A stretch of DNA of 64,000 nucleotides from Atkinsonella hypoxylon (lineage: Eukaryota > Ascomycota > Sordariomycetes > Hypocreales > Clavicipitaceae). The notes beneath the pieces are model-generated. The model did not search any database. It had not been told where the DNA came from and worked only from the letters and a program-made list of their open reading frames with translations. This document shows, in pieces, positions 45,994 to 57,557 of this stretch (the first letter of the stretch is position 1; the number at the start of each line of letters is the position of its first letter). Both the position numbers and the translations under genes were made by a program. Where the stretch lies: the NCBI GenBank assembly GCA_000729835.1, contig JFHB01000105.1, positions 40,674-104,673 on the forward strand, read 5' to 3'.

Positions 45994-46268
45994 TGTCTTT
46001 GATGCCGTGAAGGCTACACTTTCGCACCGATAAGGGTTAAGGGCCAATCAAAATGCCGTAGTAAAAGGCACTTCTCTGCCCGTACTAATTTATCCTATAA
46101 TAGAAATTCCAACAGCTGCTAGTGTTACGGAATACAAAGAGCTACATTGCACGTCTCACAACCCCACCTCTTTTGAAGGGGATCCTAAGGTCGCTCGAGG
46201 TCAGTCCACAGAGCCAGCAGATAAAAACGGGTCGGTACAAAAGTGTAGCCTTCTCGGCATCAAAGAGA
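45994..46268. mobile_element. MITE-like element flanked by TA
   Basis: The first ~37 bases (TCTTTGATGCCGTGAAGGCTACACTTTCGCACCGA after TATG) are repeated in reverse complement at 46232-46268, where the same strand reads TCTTTGATGCCGAGAAGGCTACACTTTTGTACCGA. The 275-base body has a TA dinucleotide on each side (45992-45993 and 46269-46270), as expected for Tc1/mariner-derived miniature elements. No transposase frame is present. Two of the mismatches between the ends are C-to-T changes. Confidence 0.7.
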
Positions 46269-46892
46269 TAGGCCTGCCACTAAGCTGATTCGTTTGAAAC
46301 GCGGCTACCCAGAAAAAAGCGGAGTTGAAGCGAGTGTTCGAACGGGTAGCAATTGTATTAATCGGATAACCATTTCTCTCTCAATACAGGGATTATAAGA
46401 TAATCGATAAGCAGTGGGTCCGTGACCTACTTGGCGCCTTACCGCTAGTTCGATATTCCAGCAGACAAGGGAAGGAACGAAGAAGGGTTTTGTGCCTATT
46501 GATACACAGGTACCCAAGCACCTACCTAAATTAGTATGTAACTTCTCGACCAATCGAGGGGCGTATCGGCAAGGGTTCCTATTGATTTGTGGCCCCAGCC
46601 AAGCACCAAGAGCCGGTCATTTGTGTGCGTCACGGTGATCTCACCATTGCGTCCAACTCACAAGCTGCTCTTCTATGAGCCCAACTCCGCCATGACGCTT
46701 ACTTTACTTCGTCTGCCTTTTAAATAGCAATCAAGCGGACAGCAGTTCGTTCGATTGAAACCCGAATTCTCCGCTTTCTCCTCCGTGAACCTATGTGAAA
46801 TAAAACGAAAGAACAGCATTTTTTTTCTAGCCGATTGCTTACAATTGCACGTTACAGCACTCACTACAGTAATTTAAACTCCGCTCCTCGAA

Positions 46893-47551
46893 ATGTCAAG
46901 AGAAAAGGTTCTCATGACGGCAGTTGCCGGAACGGCCCTCATCGGCGGCACAATTTATGCCACGGGAAACAAGAAACAGAGCCACACTGAAATGAAGCAG
47001 AGCCAAGCACAGCAGACCCGGGATCTTGGACTTGGTGGTGCAGGGGTGGGCGGCACCTTCATGTCCGGTGGGCCCTCGGCCAGATCTGCGCCATCACATC
47101 CCGGCACGGAACCGAAGGAGAAAGTGCAGACAACGGCCGACTCCAAGGACAAGCTTCCTTCTGGAAGTGTTGGTGGAGGAGAGGGAGCCGGGGGCACTAG
47201 CGCTCGCCGAACTGAACTGTCCTTTGGTAGTGCGGCGCCATCCGGATCGAACGGCAATAAAGGGTATCGGGGATCATCTGATAGTAAAGACGTGAGTTGT
47301 TGGACGGAGAAGCACTTTGCTATCAAAACGTGCTAATTCTCATGTAGAAGAAAGAAGACGATGGAACATCAAGCTCCCGGTCCCAATCATCGAATAAGGC
47401 TGGGTGGTTCAGTGGGTTCAACAATTCGGGCAATGTCCCTGGGAAGTCAATTGCTCGTCGGAAAGATGAAGAGGGATTCCACGATACCAGAGGCGTGAGC
47501 CAGATGGGACAGGATATACCATCTAAGAAGGGTTTCCCTGTTTCAAATTAG
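46893..47551 (+). CDS. Ser/Gly-rich protein with N-terminal membrane segment
   Basis: Exons 46893-47291 and 47348-47551, with a 56-base GT-AG intron, give 200 residues. I do not recognise the family. Residues ~6-25 (VLMTAVAGTALIGGTIYATG) form one hydrophobic segment that could be a signal anchor. The rest is rich in Ser, Gly, Lys and Gln with no cysteine in the spliced form, so probably disordered. The end is compact and charged (AGWFSGFNNSGNVPGKSIAR, then SQMGQDIPSKKGF). The short upstream leader and the ATG in AAATGTC context favour this start. It is an isolated gene beside the AT-rich block. Confidence 0.6.
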
Positions 47552-47996
47552 CGGAAGACAGTTGTAATCTGAACATCCATGACAAATTCACACCGACGTC
47601 AATTTTGAATTTTGATAGAAAACACCTTATTGTCTGTGGTATTATATTTTCTTGTACCACCCTTTTCCCTTGACAATATTCCGACATAACATAATTGGTT
47701 TTTCTTTGAATCGAAACGTCCTTTTACATCAGTATGAAGCAGAACGAAGATCTTATAGTGCCATCCATTGACAAGCCCAATTCTCACGCAAGCGTAATAT
47801 TATAATAACAAGCCAATTTACTTGCAGTATCAAGTTTTAGCGTGAAGATTTATTGATGGTGTCAGTCAGCTAAATAATCTTGAGAGTAATTTTGATATAG
47901 AAACTCCTATGCTACTTGAGCATTTCAACTCCTTTATAGCTCATGTTGTACGACAGGAGTCCCAAAATTCAATCGCATACTACGCCCATCCACACT
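47552..47996. other. convergent AT-rich 3' spacer
   Basis: 445 bases between the stops of the Ser/Gly-rich gene and the hemerythrin-domain gene. AT-rich with no visible gene. Confidence 0.45.
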
Positions 47997-48754
47997 CTAA
48001 AGAGCCTTATTGCTGCCAGAGCTCTTGTCAGGAAATTTCCGAAACAAATCAGAAATACGATCAAACGGCGCCGTAAGCAAACCCATGACAGTTTCAAATG
48101 GCGGATTCTCACCAGCAGACGGGTGACTGCGCGAAGGCACAAACATCTTGGTGCGATCAAACGATTTCGCCATGCTCTCTGACTCTCCCCGGTGAGCCTC
48201 GAGTCTTTGCTCGAGCTCGGGAAGATCCCGCTCTTCCTCCTCTTTAATGTGAGCAGAGAGGGGCCCCCAGATCTTCTTCAGCTGCGACACATAATTGGGA
48301 TCCGTAGCCTTCATCTGCTGAAAGTCTTTCAGCAGCTCCTTGACCTACACCGAGTTAGTTTCCTGTTCAGGGGGGAGGGGGGGGGGGGGGAGAATTCGCG
48401 TTCAAAAAGGACAGGCAGGCGCACCGTATGGTGTTCTTTGCGGTCCGAGTCGGCCATCTCTTTGCCCTTGGCACCGAGGTACTTCTCCAGCGCAGGGTAG
48501 ACAATAAGCTCTTCCCCCACGGAGTGACGAGCAAGCTCCCATGTGAACTGGTTTCCATAGCGCTGCTGATGGTCGTGGTTGTTGGGGTTGTTGATCACTT
48601 CGTTGTAGTACTCCTCCAGCTCACGATGGTCGTGCTTGATGGCGGCGGAGATGGTCGACATGGCTGCTACGCGGAGGAAACGATGCGAGAATAAAGAGTT
48701 CTGGGCAAGTGTCTTGTGTTTCAGGAGCTGGGCAGTTCTGCGAACGGTAAGCAT
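47997..48754 (-). CDS. hemerythrin (HHE) cation-binding domain protein
   Basis: Exons 48425-48754 and 47997-48344 give 225 residues. The start is MLTVRRTAQLLKH; an upstream GTG is ignored. The first ~35 residues are basic with no acids and look like a mitochondrial targeting sequence. The four-helix HHE domain (~38-160) shows iron ligands in the expected order: HDHRELEEYYNEV, WELARHSVGEELIVYP, DRKEHHTVKELL and LSAHIKEEEERDLPELE. Such proteins bind a di-iron centre and oxygen or sense redox/iron state; the exact job is unknown. The 80-base intron contains a poly-C/poly-G run (14 G on the plus strand), unusual inside a short intron. Confidence 0.87.
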
Positions 48755-49595
48755 GGTTGGTGGGAAGGGCACAAAAAGTTGGACTGCTCACGGCGTTCCC
48801 AGGCAAGTTGTGAATTTATTTATACCCTGATCTTAAAAGGGGCACTGAAGCTATGGATGTCGTTGGCGATAATTCACTGTTGGAACACTGGCCAATGGTT
48901 TCTGCTGGATTACCAAGATTTCCTTGAGTCGTGACGTGGCTGCCTGGTCATTGTGACGCCCGGCGTGTTTGTGTTTGTGAAATGCATGTCGCAACGGTGA
49001 CGTCGCTCTACGATGAGCGGTCGGTGCAGCATCGCCTCTTGTCTGTTTGGCGATTGTTTCCTGATGAATGCATGGAGGCTTTGATTGCTGAGGTTCAGTG
49101 GTATGTGGGCATGATGTTCCAGATATGCATGCATTGGGACATGTTGCAAGCGTTGGTATGGGACGTAGCATTTAGTGGCGCATGGAAATAACCCCGGCTA
49201 TCACCTCATGCTGCCTATTGTAACAAATTGAGACTCTCTTATTGGACAGCTTCTCGCTGTTGAAGGGTTCTGATTCAGCAACTTCTTGGAGTCTGCTCAG
49301 AGGGACCTGACCTCAAAGTCAGCAACTCCATTCTCACGGTCGTATTCATCGACAATCCCATCCCCTTATCTTCAAATGGAACACACATTTCTTTTCGTTT
49401 TCAAATTATTTCCACCATGATCAGGCATGACATTGCTCCAGGCTTCATCAACATGTCAATGACGTAGTCGTGACGATGATGTCTTCGACTAATTATGTAG
49501 CTGGAAATTTGCGCATGAACAAATCGCAAGCTCTTCTTTCTTCATCCTAATAACAAGGCCCATGTAATCTGTCACAACGCAGAAATCGAATAGTC
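48755..49595. other. divergent spacer
   Basis: 841 bases between the start of the hemerythrin-domain gene and the SDHC-like gene. Short false frames overlap on both strands; none looks coding. It should contain both promoters. Confidence 0.4.
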
Positions 49596-50256
49596 ATGCA
49601 GCGACTCGGTTTATTCGTCCTTCGCCAAGGTCATTGTCGCACTGTTCTCTCCGTCTCAGTGTGGGCTGACACAAGAATAGGCACTCTGCGCCGTGCAAGT
49701 CCCACGAGTAGGGCAGCTCCTGTCCTCAATCTTATCCGCTCTTCGTCCGATGGGAAGACGTACGTGAGCACACCTCCGCCATTGCTTCACATAGCTGACT
49801 TGCCCCAGCCCGTCAGCCAGCACTGTCAAGATCACAGAGGAACAAGCACACGAGATCCTAACCAAGCAACGCCTCAAGCGCCCGGTCTCGCCTCACCTCG
49901 AAATCTACAAGATCGAACAGACATACCTCGGCTCCTCGGCCTGGATGCGTATCACAGGGTGTACACTGTCTGGCGCAGCCTACCTGTACTTCTCTAGTTA
50001 CCTTGTCGCGCCGCTCCTCGGCTGGAACATCGATAGCGCAGCCGTGGTGAGCGCATTTGCAAGCCTTCCGGTTGCCATCCAGAGTTCGGTAAAGTTCACG
50101 CTCGCATTCCCCCTCGCGTTCCATTTCTTCAATGGACTGAAACAACTTATGTACGATATGGTGATTGGATACTCGAGATATACCATCGTCAAGGCGGACT
50201 ATGCTGTATGGGCTGCTGGGATCTTGGGTGGTTTGGGACTCACTTTCGGTCTTTGA
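49596..50256 (+). CDS. succinate dehydrogenase cytochrome b subunit (SDHC/Sdh3)-like, divergent
   Basis: Exons 49596-49759 and 49821-50256 (61-base intron, donor GTACGT) give 199 residues. The first ~50 residues are an Arg/Ser-rich mitochondrial presequence. KQRLKRPVSPHLEIYKIEQ is the family hallmark before helix 1. SSAWMRITGCTLSG contains the Ser and Arg that contact ubiquinone, but the residue before the Arg is Met. FHFFNGLKQLMYD keeps the first His (axial heme ligand) and the Asp but replaces the usual RH pair with KQ. Three transmembrane helices follow the SDHC plan. Normal fungal Sdh3 is more conserved at these places, so this may be an accessory paralogue rather than the main complex II subunit. 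Confidence 0.82.
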
Positions 50257-52434
50257 TGTACCGAGTTGTGATGGAGCAGATTTTGACAGACACCGATGTC
50301 TTGGAATTAGCAGTGCGATTCATCTGTGGATCTTGGGCTTGAGGTTGACAACCTTGCCTTACGACCATTCGTTTCGAGATTTTGGTGCGACATGGGTCGA
50401 TATAGAGCCTCCATATTACTTTACAAGAAGCCTCAAACGATCAAGAACCTTATATTTAGGTCATTCTATGCCACTTTTCTCATCGACGGCTGCCTGTGAG
50501 TAGCCACAAGTCACCGCATGTTTCTATCACTGGTAGTGACGCGAAGTGACACAGCCGGGTTCCCAGCGTTGATTTTCAATCCACCTGTCAAGAGACCTGG
50601 ATATTTATCGAAGCATTGATAGATTGTAACGCGTGACCAAAAATCTAAAAGGCGCCTTGGTCTTATAGTGGCATGTAATCAATGGGCAGATCCTTATCTA
50701 GCAGGTAGAATGGGATGGACTAAATCCAAGACATTGAAACAATAATATTATGGGCAAACGGAACTGCCACTTGCGGGCACCACTTGGCTTCTTGTGATGT
50801 CCCCGGGTGTATCAAGGCAGCTATGACAAGGAGGAACTTTCTCCGTGCCCATCTGGCCTCATAAGCTGACGTGCCCGTACTTGTAGCTAAAATTGCGGCT
50901 CAGTCGTAGATTGCGTATCAATCTATTAGTCCATCCCTAGATACTTGAGTGGAACTCGGGTTCTGTTGGCTGCAAGGGGACCAACAACTAGCGAGACTGG
51001 GGCTCAGCACAAGGCAAGGTGTTTCCATGGCTCAAATCCTCCTTACATTTGAAGACGCCTTTCCACTCCATTTATTCATCCTTGATAATTGTTAAAACAC
51101 AAAGATAAGACAAGAAAGGAGGCTTGTTGGAGAGGATGGCCACTGCGCACTCCTCGCAGAGGTAACGCATATGCCTTCGCTGCTGACTTGGGCAATGAGT
51201 GCAAGATTGAGGCGGAGGTCGAAATACCGGTGCCATACTATTGGGGTTATGCTATCCCATTTAGAAGAAAGGTTCTCTCGGATGGGTACCGTGTTGAACA
51301 TAAACTGGGCCATGGTAGTTAGTTTCTCGGCGGTTTGGATGGCACACGACATAGCCAAAGACATGGCTCCTCAAGACAATCACATTGTCGCATGTCCTAC
51401 GTTACCGGAGCCAGATTGTTATCTTCTAATCTTGCCGTGAGCATCGTATTCTTGTTTTGGCCTTGCAAGCACCCAACAGCAGGGATGGCATGCATCATCC
51501 TCCGCCATCTAATTCAAGCTGTATGTCGGTGACTGGGCAATCACTGCAAGGCGTTAAGAACCCCTCCGGATGCTGAGGTTGTATATCGGGGTGACTCGAG
51601 AGACGCTCGTCTTCATGCCACTTGGCTAAATGTCGTAATTATAAGCCAATCGTTCTGTCCATGCTCGAGTGAGGCAATCATCATGTACAGCCATCACTCT
51701 CGACACAGACACACGCGCTACGCCAATAGTAAAATGTAGAATACATCAAGTGCTTCACATTTTGCGAAGCGCTGGATTGCGACACGGCTTCTATGGAATT
51801 CTGCGCTAAATGATTTGACGAGAATATATGCCGCATCAGGATCTGCACACGCTGCTTATAGACGGATCATGAGCCCGGCTACTCTTGGGCCGAGAACCCA
51901 ATTGACGGCAAGCAAGCAAGCCGGGTCTAGCTAGCACAGCACGGGACCGGACGTGTGAAGTCTGTGGAGTCTGTGGACTGCGTCGTGCGACTTCTTGCTT
52001 CGATATTATCCCCCCAGCCTGTATAAAGGAGGACTGGAATTGGAAAGCGAAATGGAAGGGAAAGTGGAGGGAGAGGGAAACAGGTCTTCCCCTCCTGCCG
52101 GGACGAGCTGTTGCCACCTGCCAACTGCCAACTGCCAACTGCCAATGGCGCGTCTGGGTGTATGCGTCATTGATCAATTTTCCGGCCCTGGTCTGGTCTG
52201 GTCCGGAGTTTCCCAGGTACAACGGGTCAGTCATCGTCGCCGCCTTGATGAAATAGAAGTCAATTTCCATCAAACCATCATCTTTTCCCTTTTTTTTTTT
52301 TTTTTTGACTTTCTTCTTTTTCTTCCCTTCCATCTCTTAATCCACATCGTCACCTGTATTTCTTTCAGCCCTTGTACCAACTCAAAATCTACTCAAATCA
52401 ACAACCTTTGCACACAGATTGATATTAGTTCATC
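50257..52434. other. 2.2 kb spacer, no gene seen
   Basis: Only short, overlapping frames. A T-rich run lies at 52291-52307 and a pyrimidine-rich leader-like stretch (52280-52430) precedes the next gene. A short tandem of CCAACTG occurs at 52122-52143. Confidence 0.4.
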
Positions 52435-52957
52435 ATGCATGTCCCTGACGTCCAGAAGATCGCCACAGCTGGCCTGGCAATCACAGGCCTCAAGATGGGT
52501 ACGTGATCCCACACTATGTCTCAACCTCAACATCATGTAGTCTCAATGACCAGCGATCTCGTATTTCACCGTCGTCGTCAATTCGTGCATTCTCATCAAA
52601 CTAACACAAAATATTCTAACAGGTGGAAAAATCGTGGCACAGGGCTCCGTCCTCGATTACGCCGTGGAAAAATGCGTGGACAGTGATGGTCACGCTCGCT
52701 GCACGAAGCCCTTCCTTGTATCCAAAGACGACTGTTACAAACTGGAGTGGTCTACCGACGGCGCGTTGTCCCACACAACAGTCGAGGTGCGGGATGCCGG
52801 CAGCCACGAGATTGTCTACTACCGCGACACCAACGGCGAGTGGAAGCCTGAAAAGAACGAGCTCGTCTACCTTGATTTCAAGCCCAAGGTGTGGAAGACC
52901 GGAAATGATACTGTCGACTATGAAGTCAAGACGTGCGATGGGGAGGGGGAGTTGTAG
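52435..52957 (+). CDS. small conserved-looking protein of unknown function
   Basis: Exons 52435-52498 and 52623-52957, joined by a 124-base GT-AG intron with a good CTAAC-type branch site close to the acceptor, give 132 residues. I do not recognise it. The N-terminus (MHVPDVQKIATAGLAITGLK) is mildly hydrophobic but not a strong signal peptide. The body has four cysteines (EKCVDSDGHARCTKPF, DDCYKLEW, KTCDGEGEL) and a beta-rich pattern (TTVEVRDAGSHEIVYYRDTN), compatible with a small beta-sandwich or lipocalin-like protein. Codon use is clearly coding-like, with C/G at third positions. Long pyrimidine-rich upstream sequence fits an expressed leader. Confidence 0.6.
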
Positions 52958-54563
52958 ATTTTCGGTCACTTGACAGGCAAAGAATTAGTAGAAGTCGACG
53001 TGCTTTGACGGGCATACGACTTGTGTAACTTGTAATTCAGAAACTCAGCTAATGATAAGTTGGAAGATATGCATTGCCATTGGATGAACGCGTTTTACGA
53101 AGTGACCACATTGACCTGCAATCACATTAGTGGCGCTAGTCTACTAGATCACGTGCAGGAGAACACAGTGCGTGAGGGTCTAGGTGGGGCCATGAGGTGG
53201 CCTGGTTAGGCAGGCGGTGAAGATTTTTAGCATGGGCTGGGTATTCCGTATATGCTGAGTATATGCAAAACTCTTCACCGCCTGCTATTCTGGCTAAAAA
53301 TACACCCGTTCTGGACCCGCTCTGGACCCACGCACACATGGTCTGGACCTGTGATTTACTGGAACCCCAGCAACCGGAGACCTCGCCCGACGGGCAATCA
53401 ACTACGAACTCCACATTCGGTACTCCGTACCGTACATGCAATGCATGTTTTGCGTGTCATGCGTAGTGTCGCAGAATTTGTTCCGTGCCACTCATCACCA
53501 ATGATTGGCGTGCATGACGGCGGGATTAAAACACCTGCTTACATACATGAACCCATCAGTACGTACTCTGAGTCGCGAGGACAGACGCTTTGTGTTATGA
53601 CGCCTACGAACTATTGCAGGCGCGCAATAATAAACAAGTCAATAGCGAGAGAAACCAGTACAAGGTGTATACAGAGTAACGCTTGTTGACGACAAGCAGA
53701 CATTGCTTATTGGTTCGCTGCCTGCGCAAAACGTACTGTGCAATACTGCAATTACATGGCGTTGCCGCCACTAACCGTTCAGTGACGACTACTCGATGTT
53801 CGGCAGTTTACGCAGGCCATTAAACACGGAGTTATGAACAAGTTAGAAGTGCAGCAGTGGATAAACGTATTTCGTCTAGAAAGCTATATAAGTTAGTGCC
53901 TTATATAGAAACGCTAGAAAGTCTTATCTAGCTTTCCTAAATTTCTTCAAAATACCACGCACCCCCCTTGGCACATCTGTATAAATTAATATCGCTAGCG
54001 ACTTGTATATTTTACACATAATACTGCATCTAGGGATGTTCAACAATGAACTTCAGGGTTTTTAGGGATTCATGGGTACGAAGCCATCTAAATACTACGA
54101 AACACCACGACACCAGACTCACGACTGATAATCTGTGACATGCTAGGTCCTGATCGGGTGGTAGTCAGCGGGCCAATGACGCTGTACTGGCTCGATTTCT
54201 CGCTTCTTGCTATTGGGGCCAAAGAAAGGTTTCTTGACGAGTTCAATCGCATCTTAGCTGAGACTGGCTTTGGAACGCGTCAATGTCTATCAATCTCGAG
54301 GTGATTACACAGCTATGTTAGAATCCTCGTCGATCTGGTTCATGCGGAATCAAACAGACAAACTGTATGGGCATTACATTCGTTAAGACTAGCCTCAGGT
54401 TGTCCAAAGCTTATCTCCACCAAAGCCAAACCTCTACAGTGTGCAGAGTCTCTATTTGATACCAGGCTATGACTTTCTAGGACGCTATGACCGAACTGAC
54501 CTATAGACGTTGCGCAGTCGCTACCAAAGCCGATCAGTCTTGTGGGCTCGGCTTGCCCGTATT
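52958..54563. other. AT-rich spacer with an inverted-repeat hairpin
   Basis: Holds the hairpin at 53210-53285 with neighbouring sequence related to the 40.6 kb element, a TACTCCGTA motif at 53421, and AT-rich DNA from about 53600. No gene is seen. Confidence 0.4.
53210..53285. repeat. hairpin repeat related to the 40.6 kb MITE-like family
   Basis: GCAGGCGGTGAAG at 53210-53222 is matched exactly in reverse complement at 53273-53285, and the inner arms continue imperfectly (TTTTAGCAT / ATGCAAAA). The sequence to the right (TGGCTAAAAATACACCCGTT, TCTGGACC, then GATTTACTGGAACCCC) matches in reverse complement the left flank and end of the element at 40637-40953. This is probably a diverged or truncated member. 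Confidence 0.7.
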
Positions 54564-55257
54564 CTAGCCTGGATCACGGTACCTCCAAAGTTCCCGTATC
54601 ACATCTCTGAAAGGAACTTCCGTCCTAGATTGTGGTATAAAACTGAAATAAGGGCAGATTATGCCACAATACTCAGAAATGAGATTCCCTTCAAAATCCC
54701 TATCGGAATTGGGATCATGCACATAAATTGCTCGATACTTGTATTCGTCCCTATCCCCATCGTACGTGGCATCCTCCTTGATTGGAAATGTCATGAGGTC
54801 ACCAGTATTACAGTTCTGTGACTCGAACTCGTCATCCTTGGTTTTCATAAACCTGTGAGGGCTGCCTGAGAACTTCAAGTTAGTCAAGTTCAACACCGGA
54901 AAGGAGCTTGCCTGGCATACGAGGGACTTGCCATTGATAGGTTGATTCATTCTCTGTCTGTTAGTACCTGTTCGCACAGCCGTAATAATATCGTTATATT
55001 TGACAGTGACATGGCCTACAAGGGGCATGATTAGCCTCTGCCCGTCCCAAGCTCGAAGCTGAATCGTATCACGCCAAGAGAAATCTGCACATACCGCATA
55101 TTTCATCATAGTCATCATCAATTCCTATGATGTTTACTGGTGAATTAAGAGAAAGGGGCTGTGGGACACGAGGTACTGCAAGTGCTAAAGGCAAAAGAGC
55201 CAAAGAGTTGGACAAGATCATTTGGAAACGCTGTTGAGAGAAGTATCGTGGATTCAT
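54564..55257 (-). CDS. small secreted, effector-like protein
   Basis: Exon 1 runs from either ATG 55257 or ATG 55221 to 55095 and exon 2 covers 54564-55015, with a 79-base GT-AG intron. The shorter start gives 192 residues and begins MILSNSLALLPLALAVP, a clear signal peptide; the longer start puts 12 polar residues before it and is less likely for a secreted protein. The mature part has no recognised domain. It contains five cysteines (DEICGHV, LVCQASS, QNCNTGD, EYCGIICPY) and Arg-rich ends (ELWRYRDPG). Size, secretion signal, cysteines and its place in AT-rich, repeat-bearing DNA fit a candidate secreted effector. That role is inference. Confidence 0.6.
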
Positions 55258-55415
55258 TGGTGGCGGGGTTGACGGAGGAGAAGTCAACTCAGGCTGTGAA
55301 AAGAGTAGAGCAAGAGATGTAATAGACTGAAGACAGAAGAGGCTCTTGTGTAAGAGAAATCAATGGTTAGAATCTGCTTGCTTCCTTCCTCTAGCTAAGA
55401 GGGAAGGAAGAGCTC

Positions 55416-55423
55416 TATATATA
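55416..55423 (-). promoter_or_regulatory. TATA box of the effector-like gene
   Basis: TATATATA lies 195 bases upstream of the ATG at 55221 (159 from the ATG at 55257), followed on the coding strand by a pyrimidine-rich CTTCCTTCCCTC block as in fungal core promoters. It supports transcription of the effector-like gene. Confidence 0.45.
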
Positions 55424-57557
55424 CTTTTCTATCTTACTGGAACAACTAAAAAAAAGTACTGATTAATTTAGATACACTAGGTGACTAGTCACTCTGCGTC
55501 CTAATCCACAGGAGAAAACGTCACTAGGTTGCCTAGTTGGATGAAAAACCTCCTATGCTGTTATGAAACAGCCCAATCGGGCCATAGCGGATGCCTGCGC
55601 GCTCCATGTAGGGGTTAGCCCAATCCTAGTGTGGCCCATGCAATCGCGACAAAAGGATACGTATTGTACAAGTCGTACGACTCTGTACAATTAACATCTA
55701 TATCATGCTAGGTCAAAGACCTAGTCCATAACATATGCTTCCTAGATACAACAACAGCCAATAGGCCCGTCTATTACACCCGTACAGGATTCGAAAATAA
55801 GAAAGTATTAATAATTACTAAGGATAAGAATTTTCACTGCCTAGTAGCGTATACATTGCCCAGTGGACCGTTATACTATGTTATACTATATCATAGTGGG
55901 CCTTTGTTCCTACCCTGGCTCCTTTACTTACACCCTTGTTTTTATCCTTGTTTTTCTATCCTTCCTAGTTGTTGTAACTAGGCTGTGAAAGCTAGTGATG
56001 TTAAAGTCTATAGTGTTGCTGTTGGATGTTACTGGTGTTGACATGTTGATACAGGCCCTACATCGCGCTGCCTTTATATAGTTTCACCACGCCCCAGGCC
56101 AACCTTACTTTGAGTTCTGTTAAAAGATCCTAGATCTATCCAACATGATGCATGATGCAGTTCCTCAGATCTCGATGCACAGCAGGAGACTCCAAGTCTA
56201 GTATAAGCCCAACAGATGTAACCCTTCGTTGGCCGCATTTGCCATTCATTCCCGCAGGGACAATGGATACACCTCCGCTACATATATCATGAGCTGAAGT
56301 CTGACCAACAAGACTCGGAGCAATCGGCGATTGCAGTTGGCTAACCTAACAGTACTCGAATGGTGTTGGGTGACCCTGATCGGATTGCTGCGTTCCAGCC
56401 AATCAAACTGGAGCGTAGAACTGAGACGACTGAGTTGATTCCGAGGAGAAAGCCGTGGGAATAAGTAGGTGGGAAGAGCAAACTAGTAATCAGGGGAAGC
56501 GGAGCTTTGCCTGCGATTTGCAAATTTAGCAAGGCAGAGGCAAGCAGGGTGAAGCGGAACTTCCCGCTTTCTATCTGTATTACTAATAACAGCAAGGCCG
56601 TTCCGTAAAGATAGGTATCTTCTAATTAGTCAAAATCTTTAATATTTTTAGCTACTAGTTGATAAGAATCGTAGTGCATTGCAATATACTTCTTCCCTAA
56701 ATTGTAGTGTTAAAGAACGGCAAAGTATAAAGAAAAGGCGATAAGATTCTGCTGTAGAGGATGGCTCCTAGAGGGCCCCCGGAGGCCCGGAGGGAAAAAT
56801 AAAAAGATGTACATATTGATCATTTAATATCTTCAAAGATAGCAGAATGCGCTGCGTTATTGTTGCATTGTTGGGTTGTTGCGCGCGTTATGTTGCGTTG
56901 CGTTGCGTGTGGTAGGCTGGTGGGCTTGTTAAGAAGGCTAAGGCTAAGGCTAAGGCTAAGGATAAGGAGGAGGAGGAGGAGGAGGAAGAGGAAGAAAAAA
57001 GAAGAAGAGAGTAGCTATTTTCATGGCTACTACGGAATAAATTAACGGCATTAAGGCTGTTGCTGTTGGAACCCCTGCGACTCCATCGTGCGATCCATCC
57101 ATCGCAAGTGCCGTGGAATGAGACCGCTGATTGGTCGCATCCGCACATTTTCCCCCACTTATATCGGGGTCGCCGATACCCCTCCTTTCAATTCCCCTGG
57201 CCACAACACCCCATGATGCCTCAGGCATCTACGGATCCGACGGGTATATAGTTAGGTGGCCTTCCAACAAAGGCCCTTGTTATCATTGTGTGCACATCAC
57301 GGACCCGGACTAACCGATTAACCCGAAGCACTCCGACGCTTTCCCTGCGCTTCTGAAGCCGAAAGATTCGGCTGGCATAAGGGGTCTCGTAATTATGATT
57401 ATAGCGAATAGACAAATCGCAAGACACTTGGAAAATCTGATTAAACGAGGGGAAACAGTAACTAACGTCATCGCCCACTGGCACAGCAGAATTCCTTCAA
57501 GTAGTCATTATACCGCACAATCCTTTTCAAATTTGCCATCGCCCACAGTCAGTTCCA
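55424..57557. other. 2.1 kb AT-rich spacer, no gene seen
   Basis: Contains simple repeats at 56888-56907 (GTTGCGTTGC type) and 56935-56997 (AAGGCT units running into AGG and GAA units). No protein-like frame and no clear terminal repeats were found. Confidence 0.4.

Larger units (their letters stand above)
44974..46892. other. AT-rich intergenic block
   Basis: No gene is seen in this 1.9 kb. It includes an AT dinucleotide run at 45949-45977, next to the inverted-repeat element at 45994-46268, and a GCATATGCATATGCATGTGC palindromic stretch near 45192-45212. The block marks a shift to more AT-rich, repeat-bearing DNA to the right. Confidence 0.45.
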
